Below, piece after piece: positions 22,352-30,453 of a DNA stretch of 30,453 nt. The stretch's first letter is position 1; every line of letters starts with the position of its first letter. The position numbers and the translations under genes were made by a program. The stretch is from CAIVAT01 sp037128705 (GTDB lineage: Bacteria > Bacteroidota > Bacteroidia > Bacteroidales > FEN-979): assembly GCA_037128705.1 (NCBI GenBank), contig JBAXVX010000035.1, forward strand, positions 1 to 30,453, in the 5' to 3' direction. The notes beneath the pieces were generated by a model. It ran no database searches, was not told the DNA's origin, and saw only the letters and a program-made list of their open reading frames with translations.

Positions 22352-22383
22352 TTTGCTTTTGATCAATTTCAACCATATATTTG
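22352..22383 (+). promoter_or_regulatory. Promoter of the LPP20-like / transglutaminase operon
   Basis: TTTG (22352-22355), 20 nt, then TATATTTG (22376-22383): an exact Bacteroidota -33/-7 match. It predicts a leader of about 60 nt before the ATG at 22452. Confidence 0.7.
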
Positions 22384-22451
22384 TAAGTACGATGATTTCC
22401 ATTTTAATTTCAAAGGAGTACCGAACAAAAACCATTCTTAAAACCTGAATC

Positions 22452-23102
22452 ATGAAAAAAATTTACATGCTTGCACTCGTTGCAATGTTTATCGCTTCCG
22501 TGTCGGTAGCGCAGAAAACAGAGAAGGAACTTAAGAAAGATGTCAAAGAAAAGGCAATAAAGGAGGCGAGGAAGGAGGCTAAAGATCTTGCTAAACAAGG
22601 TTGGAAAACGAACCCTGGATCTCTCCCGCTGGATAAGCTGATAGAAGAATCCTGGCTGAAACAATACCAGACTGATGAAAACGGACAACCAGCCTATATA
22701 ACGAGCGATGGAAACGGTGTGGCAGAAACCAAGTCAGTAGCGGAAGCACAGGCCATTGAACTTGGAAAACTCCAGCTGGCAGGCCTGATTGAGTCTAATA
22801 TTGCCTCTATTGTAAAAGGGAACCTGGCAAACACGCAAGAATCAACAGCGGATGCAACTTCCGTCACCGAGATCATCCAATCATCCAAGAACATCATTGC
22901 CCAGCAACTTGGGTATATCAACCCGAATTTTAAAATTTACCGTGACCTGAAAGATAAGAAGATCGAGGTGCAGGTCAGAATATTTTATGAAACAAAACAG
23001 AGTTTTGCCATTGCAAAAAAGGCCATCCGTAAAGAGTTGAAAGATAAACTTAAAAAGACAGATGAACAGGTTGACAAACTGTTGCAGGATGTCCCCAAAT
23101 AA
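22452..23102 (+). CDS. Exported LPP20-like protein
   Basis: This 216-residue protein has a signal peptide (MKKIYMLALVAMFIASVSVAQ, no lipobox Cys), a Lys/Glu-rich helical stretch (about 22-48), and an LPP20-like domain (about 70-190: AEAQAIELGKLQLAGLIESNI, IYRDLKDKKIEVQVRIFY). It ends in a charged helix. The 27073-28611 gene product has a related LPP20-like region, so two such proteins occur in the cluster. It is followed 9 nt later by the transglutaminase/SBBP gene and shares its promoter. LPP20-type domains are envelope-associated and of unknown biochemical role. Confidence 0.75.
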   Translation: MKKIYMLALVAMFIASVSVAQKTEKELKKDVKEKAIKEARKEAKDLAKQGWKTNPGSLPLDKLIEESWLKQYQTDENGQPAYITSDGNGVAETKSVAEAQAIELGKLQLAGLIESNIASIVKGNLANTQESTADATSVTEIIQSSKNIIAQQLGYINPNFKIYRDLKDKKIEVQVRIFYETKQSFAIAKKAIRKELKDKLKKTDEQVDKLLQDVPK

Positions 23103-23111
23103 TTATCAGCC

Positions 23112-25766
23112 ATGTACGCCAGGTTAACCATTCTGATGATCCTGCTTTGTGCAGGGATTAGAAGTTTTGGCCAGATCGACTCCACTTTCATGGAAGTTGA
23201 AAAAGCAATGCAAAGGGAATTTGATGCGTATGCTCAGGAGAATCAACAGGAGTTTGATAAGTATGTTGAAGAGATCGACAAAGAGTTTTCGGATTACCTC
23301 AGGAAAAATTGGGAGGAATTTCAACTTTTTGCCGGGATAAAACCGGACACTACACCAAAGCCTAAGGCACTTCCTAAATACAACCCTGCCATTCCGAAAA
23401 TTAAACAGGGAGGGGTGCCGAAAGAAATTCCTTTACTTATAAGATCAGAGGGAATAGGGGAACCTGTTATTCTGCCGGTGCCCAATTTGCCCGTGGTGAT
23501 AAAATCAGAGCCATCAGAACCATCAGAACCGTCAGAACCTGTTGTTGAACCCGAAGGAAAACCCCTGGATTTCTATGGTGCCAAACTTTTTGTCAGCTAT
23601 GATCCGGCTCTTGAGGGAACCCTGCCTGCAGAGATACATAATACAACCATTGCCGATTTCTGGGACCGCATCAATAAGACGAACTATTCAGGATTGATAA
23701 GAATGTTGAATGATGCCCGTACTAAAATGAATCTGAATGACTGGGGATATTACGTTCTTGTAAAAAAAACAGCAGAGGTTATCAGCTCTTCGAAAAATTA
23801 TTCGAAACTGCTCAGCTGGTTTTTGCTTACAAAATCGGGATACCGCGTTCGGGTCGCTTATGCCGAGAACCAGATCGCCCTTATGTTTCCATCTTCCAAT
23901 ACCATTTATGGTTTACGCTACTTTAACATTAACCAGGTAAAATTTTACGCCCCCGATTTCGCACCAAATCAAATTTACACCTATGAAAAGGATTTTCCCG
24001 GCGCCTCCAAAGTGATTGATATGAATATCTATAAAGCCCTGAATATCGGGGATGATTTTGCTGAGCGTGCTTTTAATCTTTCATTTAAGAACAGGGAATG
24101 CTCCTTTTCGATGAAATATAATGTGAATTCCATTGCGTTTTATAAGGATTTTCCGCTTTGTGAACTGAGTGTCACTTTTGATGCAACGCCCACTGCCAAG
24201 TCAAAGGAATCCATCCTTGATGCGCTGAAGCCCCAGTTGAATGGTCTTTCAGCTCCTGATGCGGTAGATTTTTTATTGAATTTTGTTCAGAATGGATTTC
24301 CATACAAAACAGATCAGGATCAATTCAATGGCGAAGAAAAATTCTTTTTCCCGGAGGAGGATTTTTATTACCCCTATACCGATTGTGATGACCGCGCGGT
24401 GTTCTTCGCCTATCTGGTTAAGGAACTCCTTGGATTTAAGGTGGTAGGGGTTGTCTACCCTGGTCATGTTGCTACTGCGGTCAGGTTCCCGTCGGATGAG
24501 GCAGGCGATTATATCATGTACAAGGGCGAGAAATACGTCATCGCTGACCCCACGTACATTAATGCACCGTTTGGGCTCACCATGCCGGGAATGGTTAACG
24601 CAAAGGCCGAAATCATCGAACTGGTGAACGAACAAAACCGTGAGGAGAAGCTTACTTCCGTTTGGGAAAAGGCAGAAGCCGGTGGCGGGCTGAAGGGGGA
24701 TAACCGTCAGAATTATTGTGTCGATGCAGACGGGAACCTATACCTGACCGGTTATTTCCAGGGGAAGGCAACTTTTGGGGGAACCACGCTGTCGTCATCC
24801 AATGGGAAAAAAGATGCTTTTCTTGCAAAGTACAATGCGGCAGGGAATCCCGTTTGGGCCGTTGCCGGCGGTAGTGATGGGACCAGTACGGGGTATAACA
24901 TTTCACTCGATCCCAAAGGAAATATCTATGTTTGCGGAACCTTCGAAAAGACAATTGCCTTTGGAAGGGTCCTGACCATGGCCAATGCCAGCGCCTGTAT
25001 TTTTGTCGCTAAATTCGACGGAGATGGACGCATGGTATGGCTTAACCAGATCAGGCAGGATACCGCAACGGGAACCGGAGATTACATATTTTCTTCCTCC
25101 TATACCTCTGCAGGAAAACTCCTTTCAACCAAACAATATCCGTTTGATGTTAACTTTACGGATTGGGGACTGAGTTTCGATGGAGAGGACAATGTTTACT
25201 ATACCGGTTCTTCCACTTCGACGGCCGGGATGAAAATTGACCGCCTTGCATTAAATCTTGAAACCAGTTTTAATATCATTGCCTCGCTGAAGGATGAAAT
25301 TGATAAACAGATCGCTTCCAACTGTGAACAGACAATTTCCGGACTTTTTGGCGCCTTGACCCTGATAAAGCATAACAATGTCAACCTTTCCGGGCGCGAG
25401 ATACAGGATGCGTTTGAAAAATATAATCCACAGTTTAAAGAGGTCGCGCCCATGGTATTTGAACGCATAGGGAAACTGAACATGATAAAAAACGATGAAG
25501 GAATCGTGACAATCACTACCCAGGAAGGAAAAGCTGTTGTGATTGATAAATTGAAGATACAGAATAATACCCGTTTAAAAGTCATACCTCTGCCGACCGG
25601 AGACGCACGCATCGATATCCTGAACGGGATCAAGGTTGGAAAGGCTTTTATCTGGTTCCCCCTGAATTTTGTTCGTTTATTCAGAACCAATGGCAATGTG
25701 CTGTTCGATTACGACTCAGACCACAGCCAGATTACCTTAAACATGAAAAAGGATATTCTGATGTGA
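23112..25766 (+). CDS. Exported transglutaminase-like / SBBP-repeat protein
   Basis: This 884-residue mosaic protein has a signal peptide (about 1-21). A charged coiled-coil-like segment (28-72) with repeated E-F-D/Y periodicity follows, then a Pro-rich linker with three SEP repeats (from 9-bp DNA repeats). The large central region (about 155-500) contains a transglutaminase-like core, with C425 in TDCDDRA, H452 in PGHVA and D479 in ADPTY. The next part (about 525-720) has SBBP-like beta-propeller repeats (DADGNLYLTGYF, DPKGNIYVCGTF, DAFLAKYN). The C-terminal 160 residues are unknown. The triad appears intact, so peptide cross-linking or cleavage is possible. The gene converges on the PEGA-caspase gene with only 3 bp between stops, with no obvious terminator. 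Confidence 0.82.
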   Translation: MYARLTILMILLCAGIRSFGQIDSTFMEVEKAMQREFDAYAQENQQEFDKYVEEIDKEFSDYLRKNWEEFQLFAGIKPDTTPKPKALPKYNPAIPKIKQGGVPKEIPLLIRSEGIGEPVILPVPNLPVVIKSEPSEPSEPSEPVVEPEGKPLDFYGAKLFVSYDPALEGTLPAEIHNTTIADFWDRINKTNYSGLIRMLNDARTKMNLNDWGYYVLVKKTAEVISSSKNYSKLLSWFLLTKSGYRVRVAYAENQIALMFPSSNTIYGLRYFNINQVKFYAPDFAPNQIYTYEKDFPGASKVIDMNIYKALNIGDDFAERAFNLSFKNRECSFSMKYNVNSIAFYKDFPLCELSVTFDATPTAKSKESILDALKPQLNGLSAPDAVDFLLNFVQNGFPYKTDQDQFNGEEKFFFPEEDFYYPYTDCDDRAVFFAYLVKELLGFKVVGVVYPGHVATAVRFPSDEAGDYIMYKGEKYVIADPTYINAPFGLTMPGMVNAKAEIIELVNEQNREEKLTSVWEKAEAGGGLKGDNRQNYCVDADGNLYLTGYFQGKATFGGTTLSSSNGKKDAFLAKYNAAGNPVWAVAGGSDGTSTGYNISLDPKGNIYVCGTFEKTIAFGRVLTMANASACIFVAKFDGDGRMVWLNQIRQDTATGTGDYIFSSSYTSAGKLLSTKQYPFDVNFTDWGLSFDGEDNVYYTGSSTSTAGMKIDRLALNLETSFNIIASLKDEIDKQIASNCEQTISGLFGALTLIKHNNVNLSGREIQDAFEKYNPQFKEVAPMVFERIGKLNMIKNDEGIVTITTQEGKAVVIDKLKIQNNTRLKVIPLPTGDARIDILNGIKVGKAFIWFPLNFVRLFRTNGNVLFDYDSDHSQITLNMKKDILM
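23511..23537. repeat. Three 9-bp repeats coding for SEP linker
   Basis: CCATCAGAA, CCATCAGAA, CCGTCAGAA in tandem within the Pro-rich linker of the transglutaminase protein. Length variation would keep frame. Confidence 0.8.
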
Positions 25767-25769
25767 TTA

Positions 25770-27035
25770 CTACTTTATAATAAGCGAGGTAGATTGATCT
25801 TTACGGACCTCAATTTCAGTTTCGTAAACTCTGCTCCCTTTAAAAACCAACCGGTGTTTTCCAACGGGGATATTGTACAGTTGAGTTTGTGTCAGTTCGA
25901 TTACTGTTTGGTATAATACATCATCAATAAAAAGATCGCCCGAATATTCAGCAAGAATGTTCAACTCTCCGTAATCGGGTACGACCTTTTTAGCAGGAGG
26001 AACAGCGGGAGCCTGCAGGGAGATGTTGTTATTTGTTCTGGTTTCAGGTTCAACCCGCTTGGCTTCTGGGGTTGCTTGTTTTGTCGGCGGCACACCAGGT
26101 CTGTTTCCAGGTTCACCTGAACCCGAAGTAGAAACCGGTTTTCTGATGGCTGCCGTTGTAACTGGATTTTCATTGCCTGGGGTCGGGATGACAAAAATAA
26201 AATCCCCCTTATCGAGATTTGGATTCCTGATCTTGCCGTACTGCGGATGCTGAGATTCCCTGGAGTAGTTTGTCACTGATTTCTGCAGATATGAACCCAA
26301 CTCAGTGCCCGTAACGTATCCATCGCCGTCATTGTCAGCTTCTCCTTCCATGGCCGCAAGAAATTGTTGGCAGAAAATACTCTTATCAGGAACCTGCTCC
26401 TCCGATGTGCCACTGGTAATAAACTGTCTTACAGGTTGAAGTGTTTTTTGACTGATGGGAGAGGGCAAAGCGAAACTGGTCGCGAAAAGGGACCCTGAAA
26501 AACAGGCATCAAAAATAAACAGGGCATGTTTTGAACGAATTCTCTTTGAATAGGTTTCTATCTGGGCCATTTCCATCGCTTTATTCTGGAACCCGGCCTG
26601 GTCTGCTGAAGGGCTTGGCGCATCAATCGGGACAATATAGCCCAACTCCTCGCCAAGGCTTGTTTTTAAAGTATAGCCATGTCCGGCGAAATAAAACAAC
26701 AGGCGGTTGTCATAGTCCTGGCCAAAGGTGTTTATAAAACTGCTGAAGGCTTGCTCCATCCCGGCGAGGTCAATGTCAAGTTTCAGGATAACCATAAACC
26801 CCTGGTTTTCCAGAGCCTGCTTGATACCAGCCATATCCATGCTTACACCCATCAACGATGGTAAACCATTGTCATAATTGCTCATCCCGATCAGCAAGGC
26901 AAAACTCCCCTTATAAACGGCTGTCCGGGAGCCATTTAATTCGATGTTGGTCGGTTGCATTCCCAACTGGGCGAAGGCAGAAGAATAAAATAAAACGGCG
27001 ATGAAAAATGTCAGGAGGTGTTTTTGCACGAACAT
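25770..27035 (-). CDS. Exported caspase (peptidase C14) with EF-hand loop and PEGA domain
   Basis: This 421-residue protein has a signal peptide (MFVQKHLLTFFIAVLFYSSAFAQ), then a caspase-like domain (about 40-285) with catalytic H119 in FAGHGYT and C178 in DACFSGS. Residues 234-245 (DNDGDGYVTGTE) match an EF-hand calcium loop with D1, D3, D5, G6 and E12. A Pro/Thr-rich linker (about 290-350) leads to a PEGA domain (about 353-421), a surface-layer or envelope-binding beta fold. The domain order matches the N-terminal part of the caspase-SUMF1 protein at 28618-30288, with a very similar catalytic core, so the two are paralogues. It is the third gene of a minus-strand operon (37 nt after the LPP20-DUF4384 stop). 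Calcium dependence is inferred from the loop. Confidence 0.9.
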   Translation of the reverse strand: MFVQKHLLTFFIAVLFYSSAFAQLGMQPTNIELNGSRTAVYKGSFALLIGMSNYDNGLPSLMGVSMDMAGIKQALENQGFMVILKLDIDLAGMEQAFSSFINTFGQDYDNRLLFYFAGHGYTLKTSLGEELGYIVPIDAPSPSADQAGFQNKAMEMAQIETYSKRIRSKHALFIFDACFSGSLFATSFALPSPISQKTLQPVRQFITSGTSEEQVPDKSIFCQQFLAAMEGEADNDGDGYVTGTELGSYLQKSVTNYSRESQHPQYGKIRNPNLDKGDFIFVIPTPGNENPVTTAAIRKPVSTSGSGEPGNRPGVPPTKQATPEAKRVEPETRTNNNISLQAPAVPPAKKVVPDYGELNILAEYSGDLFIDDVLYQTVIELTQTQLYNIPVGKHRLVFKGSRVYETEIEVRKDQSTSLIIK

Positions 27036-27072
27036 TTTTTTGAGTTTTTCCTGGAATCAGCCCTCTTTGAAT

Positions 27073-28611
27073 CTATTTTCCAGGTAAGGTGGTGAGGTCA
27101 AGTCTTTTTTCGGCAACGAATTCAGCCGGGCCAATTGCCTTCATTCCTCTGACATTGGCAAGGATTTCTCCTACATTATCAAGGATGATTTTGTAACCGT
27201 TGTCCATTTTTAGTGTTAAGGGTTTAAACGGTTCCGACTGGGCAATCATCTGAATGGTCTCTGCGCCAAAGGGTGCATCGCAAACGAACAGGTCGGGCAG
27301 TAAGATGGCTTTCCCCGCCTTATCTTCACCGATATATCTGCTGTCCATGAGCAATGTTTTCGTCCCATCAGAGAAATAATAGATCAGCCGGATATAGCAA
27401 GGCTGGCTCACCTGCAAGTAAATCCGCATGGTATCTCCCCGGGCGAAAATAGGGTTGTCCTTTCCCCGGTTCGTCCAGAGTTCAGTCATCACCCCTTCAT
27501 TGGTGATTTCATTTTGTGCGAATTGTTTCTGTCTTGACAATGCCTGGTCTAAATTATCAGCCAGGTATTCAACGGAATTATCAGCACACCACTTCTTTGG
27601 AAGAAATTCTTCCACCCCGGCAATGGTTCTGTTATTCTTTTCATTTCGGAGGTTCCCGATGATCTTGAGGTTATCTCCCTCCTCCCAGTAGGTTCCGGAA
27701 AACAGGAAACCGGAAGAATCTGTTCCGGCGGATTCATTTTTTGGGGCAGAAAGTGATGTAAGGTTCAATCCCTGGCGTACCATTTTCTGTTCAAGGCAGG
27801 ATGCAAGCCTGGACGAAAAATCACTGCCGGTCCGGGTATCCTGATAGGTAAAAGAACCTAGTTTCAATCCGCCTTTCAGGTCCAGGCCTGTAACTTGTTG
27901 TCTGATCCCATCCGACATCAGAAGGCATACATCGTCCAACGACAGAATCCGGTCCTTTCTGAGGTTTGCAATGGACTGGTTGACTTTTAGTTCGTAATTT
28001 TCAGTCTGTTCTGTCATGGGTTCTTTCCCGATCGCCAGAAGCATCGCCTCAATATTTTCTATTTCACGGATAAGGGGGAAGCACAGATAATATGATTTCA
28101 GTGCCTGCTCCAGGTTCCCGGAAGCAGCATAAGTGCCAGCTGCATCAATTTTCTTTTTTAGCAGCAATGTTTTCTCGCCCAGGTCGGATTTGCATGATTT
28201 AACCAGTTCGGTAATGCTGACATGCGCAAATGCGTAAATGATTTTCTTTTTCTCATCGCACCAGGATTCAGTTTTGAGTCCGGCCAATGTCGCTTCTGCA
28301 AAAGACATACTGGCCTGCTTGAATTGTTCAAGTGACTTTGAATTTAAATTCTCCAGGTTCAGAGTCGCTGAACTTTTAATATTCACACTGATGGATTCGA
28401 CCAGTTGCGCCTTGGCAAAGCCAAGATGCTTTTGCCGTAATTCATCAATGTTCTCGTTTTTTCGCAGCAACTCGGATGAGAAACCTGTTAAAAACTGGTT
28501 ATCAGGATAAAGGGACTTCCGCTGAGCGGGATCAGTCCATTCAGGACCCTGAGCCTGTCCATTAAGGCAGAAAAGGGACAGGCTGGCAAATAATAGTAGA
28601 AGTCTGGTCAT
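27073..28611 (-). CDS. Exported LPP20-like / DUF4384 protein
   Basis: This 512-residue protein is read from the ATG at 28611. An upstream TTG at 28617 adds two residues and is less likely. It has a signal peptide (MTRLLLLFASLSLFCLNGQAQ). An LPP20-like region spans about 22-155 (FAKAQLVESISVNIKS, IIYAFAHVSITELVKSC), followed by a helical middle and a C-terminal DUF4384 domain (about 365-470: DTMRIYLQVSQPCYIRLIYYF). DUF4384 is often encoded beside or fused to caspases. Here it lies between two caspase genes (6 nt after the first, 37 nt before the second). Its molecular role is unknown. The context suggests an adaptor or target of the caspases. Confidence 0.82.
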   Translation of the reverse strand: MTRLLLLFASLSLFCLNGQAQGPEWTDPAQRKSLYPDNQFLTGFSSELLRKNENIDELRQKHLGFAKAQLVESISVNIKSSATLNLENLNSKSLEQFKQASMSFAEATLAGLKTESWCDEKKKIIYAFAHVSITELVKSCKSDLGEKTLLLKKKIDAAGTYAASGNLEQALKSYYLCFPLIREIENIEAMLLAIGKEPMTEQTENYELKVNQSIANLRKDRILSLDDVCLLMSDGIRQQVTGLDLKGGLKLGSFTYQDTRTGSDFSSRLASCLEQKMVRQGLNLTSLSAPKNESAGTDSSGFLFSGTYWEEGDNLKIIGNLRNEKNNRTIAGVEEFLPKKWCADNSVEYLADNLDQALSRQKQFAQNEITNEGVMTELWTNRGKDNPIFARGDTMRIYLQVSQPCYIRLIYYFSDGTKTLLMDSRYIGEDKAGKAILLPDLFVCDAPFGAETIQMIAQSEPFKPLTLKMDNGYKIILDNVGEILANVRGMKAIGPAEFVAEKRLDLTTLPGK

Positions 28612-28617
28612 ATGCAA

Positions 28618-30288
28618 TTATTCTTCACGTACTACCCTAAATCCGACATCGTTGTACCTGGAGCCGGGGCGAATAAATTTCCTGTGTGTTGCTTTAAGGT
28701 CGCCCGGATTATATTTCCAGCTGCCACCCCTGATCACACGGGCGTCGCCTGAGGATGGGCCTGATGGATTATCAACAGGGCTTATCTTGTAATATTTTTC
28801 TGCAAACCAATCGGTACACCATTCAAATACATTTCCGCTCATGTCGTAAATTCCAAGTTCATTGGGTTGCTTTGTCCCCACGGGATGCGTGGTTTTTTTT
28901 GCATTGTTGTCGTTCCATGCAATTTTATCTATCTTGTCGCCTCCTGCAAAAACATACCCCATGCTTTTAACTCCGCCCCGGGCTGCGAATTCCCATTCAG
29001 CCTCCGTCGGCAAGCGGTATTTCTTGCCTGTTTTCTCACTGAGCAGGTTCAGGAATATTTTTGCATCGTCGTAACTTATCCTTTCAACCGGGCATTCTTC
29101 ACATTGTGGGAAGCTGCTGGGGTTTGATCCTGTAATCTGTTTCCATTGTTTCTGGGTGACCTCATATTTGCCGATGTAAAAACTTTTAACCGAAACAGGA
29201 TGCACATGCGATTCAAAGGATTCTCCCTTCCTTTCACCCATCTGAAAATTGCCGCCCGGGATATACACCAACGGGATAAACTCATTGGCTCCAAGTGCAG
29301 ATTCTCCCGATTTAGCATCGGGAGCGCTTTCTTTGGGTTTTGGATTATTCCGGGCAACGTTATTTTCCGGTTGTTTCACTGGCGGGGGGACTACGGTTGT
29401 CGTGACCGGGGCAGGAGAAACCGTTGCCGATCCTTCCTGGTCAAGCGGAAATACGAAATCTCCCTTATCTAAGTTCGGGCTTCGTATCTTGCCGTACTGA
29501 GGATGCTGTGAATTTTTGGAATAATTCACCACCGTTGATTGCAGGAAGTCGGCCAGTTCACTTCCGGTCACATAGGAATCCTTATCCATGTCGGCCTCCC
29601 CGTTGATGGCCCTGACAAACTGGTCGCCAAAAACACTCTTGTCGGGTACCATCTCATCGGCGCTTCCACTGGTGATAAACTGACGGACAGGAAGTGTTGT
29701 TTTATAATTAATGATGTCGGGAACAGCCCGGGTGCTTGTAAAAAGCGATCCAGAGAAGCAGGCATCAAATATAAATATCGCATGCTTGGCTTGTAAACGC
29801 CTGGCATAAATCTCAACCTGGGCCATCTCCATACTCTGGCTCTGAAACTTTGCAAGATCATAATTCGGGTTCGGTGCATCAACCGGAACGATATAACCGA
29901 GCTCCTCACCATAACTTGTCTTCACGGTATAGCCATGACCGGCAAAATAGAACAATAAACGGTTATCTATGGCCTGTCCGCAACGTGTAATAAAGTCGGT
30001 AAACGCTTTATCCAACCCGTTTTTATCAGGGTTCATTACCACGTCAACTTTAAAACCATTGGTCTCCAATGCTGTTTTTACGGTGGCAACCTCCTCCTTC
30101 ACACCCGGAAGTTGAGACCATCCGTTATTATAATCTGCAACGCCAATTATCAGCGCATAACTGTTCTGGTATAGCGTGGTGGGTTTACCATCGATGGAGA
30201 GTTCAACAGGTTTCATCCCACGGTTCTGAGCGAAAACAATTAAACTCACCAAGCAGAAAATACCGGTTATAGAAATATTTCTTGCCAT
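28618..30288 (-). CDS. Exported caspase (C14) fused to an FGE/SUMF1-like domain
   Basis: This 556-residue protein is read from the ATG at 30288, which gives a signal peptide (MARNISITGIFCLVSLIVFAQ). A start 12 codons upstream would add a non-signal segment. The caspase domain has H118 in FAGHGYT and C177 in DACFSGS, plus an EF-hand-type loop at 233-244 (DMDKDSYVTGSE, with Ser for Gly at position 6). After a Pro/Lys linker comes a SUMF1 domain (about 325-556: IPGGNFQMG, YRLPTEAEWEFAARGG, MSGNVFEWCTDW, VIRGGSWKYN, VGFRVV). Its RGGSW is followed by KYNPGDLK, so the FGE catalytic cysteines are absent and the domain is probably binding-only. It is the first gene of the caspase operon. Confidence 0.92.
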   Translation of the reverse strand: MARNISITGIFCLVSLIVFAQNRGMKPVELSIDGKPTTLYQNSYALIIGVADYNNGWSQLPGVKEEVATVKTALETNGFKVDVVMNPDKNGLDKAFTDFITRCGQAIDNRLLFYFAGHGYTVKTSYGEELGYIVPVDAPNPNYDLAKFQSQSMEMAQVEIYARRLQAKHAIFIFDACFSGSLFTSTRAVPDIINYKTTLPVRQFITSGSADEMVPDKSVFGDQFVRAINGEADMDKDSYVTGSELADFLQSTVVNYSKNSQHPQYGKIRSPNLDKGDFVFPLDQEGSATVSPAPVTTTVVPPPVKQPENNVARNNPKPKESAPDAKSGESALGANEFIPLVYIPGGNFQMGERKGESFESHVHPVSVKSFYIGKYEVTQKQWKQITGSNPSSFPQCEECPVERISYDDAKIFLNLLSEKTGKKYRLPTEAEWEFAARGGVKSMGYVFAGGDKIDKIAWNDNNAKKTTHPVGTKQPNELGIYDMSGNVFEWCTDWFAEKYYKISPVDNPSGPSSGDARVIRGGSWKYNPGDLKATHRKFIRPGSRYNDVGFRVVREE

Positions 30289-30306
30289 ATTTTTTTTATA
30301 ATAGGT

Positions 30307-30337
30307 CAAATATACTAAAAACAAAGGCAGGGATCAA
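30307..30337 (-). promoter_or_regulatory. Promoter of the caspase operon
   Basis: On the minus strand, TTG (30335-30337, within GTTG), 20 nt, then TATATTTG (30307-30314), ending 18 nt before the ATG at 30288. The -33 match is TTG only. Confidence 0.55.
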
Positions 30338-30453
30338 CACTTACCATGCAATTTTTTCTTCATTTTGATGAATTTATATTAAATATGAATACCTTTACCT
30401 TTCTCCTATAAATCCTTTCCAAGTTATATCGCCTTTGGTATGCGAGTTTCTCC
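30338..30453. other. AT-rich end of window, no gene seen
   Basis: About 115 bp upstream of the caspase operon. No coding frame or clear signal was found. Confidence 0.4.

Overview
The window looks like a Bacteroidota chromosome carrying an integrated mobile element next to host envelope and signalling genes. The phylum call rests on three things. A secreted subtilase ends in a type IX secretion (T9SS) C-terminal sorting domain. At least four promoters fit the Bacteroidota -33/-7 pattern (TTTG or TTG, 20 nt, TAnnTTTG). Most starts lack a clear Shine-Dalgarno sequence. No rRNA, tRNA or CRISPR array was seen.

Region 1 (about 1-12.9 kb) is an accessory element. It opens with a short tandem repeat that resembles an IS end, then a HigBA-type toxin-antitoxin pair on the + strand. 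A long minus-strand replication/recombination block follows. In transcription order it holds an excisionase-like HTH protein, an SbcC/Rad50-like ATPase, RecT, an MBL-fold hydrolase, a small protein with an SSB-like C-terminal tail, a small unknown, a primase-polymerase/SF3 helicase, and, after an A/C-rich gap, a VRR-NUC nuclease. Upstream of this block are an unknown 465-479 aa protein, a DUF1778/GNAT (TacAT-like) toxin-antitoxin pair, and a tyrosine integrase at the edge. There are no capsid, tail, terminase or conjugation genes, so this is the early half of a prophage, a phage satellite or another small integrative element. Its left end may lie outside the window. Short-period tandem repeats sit in several of its gaps, and one sits inside the primase gene.

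Region 2 (about 13.0-19.4 kb) is host-like. It has a T9SS-exported S8 peptidase, a damaged outer-membrane beta-barrel gene with an in-frame TAG, a secreted CE7/AXE1-type esterase, and a two-gene unit encoding a six-helix membrane protein and a winged-helix regulator. The promoter of that unit contains a 16-bp palindrome.

Region 3 (about 19.4-30.3 kb) is the most interesting part. Nearly all products are predicted to be exported or membrane-bound: an FGE/SUMF1-like protein with a CxxxxC pair at the position of the FGE catalytic cysteines, a FecR-like protein, a CHASE2 membrane protein with no output domain, an LPP20-like protein, an 884-aa transglutaminase/SBBP-repeat protein, two paralogous exported caspases with EF-hand-type loops (one ending in PEGA, one in a SUMF1-like domain), and an LPP20-DUF4384 protein between the caspases. 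I propose that this set forms an envelope-localised, possibly calcium-responsive, caspase-centred system. That is an inference from domain content and clustering. No substrate or phenotype can be read from the DNA.
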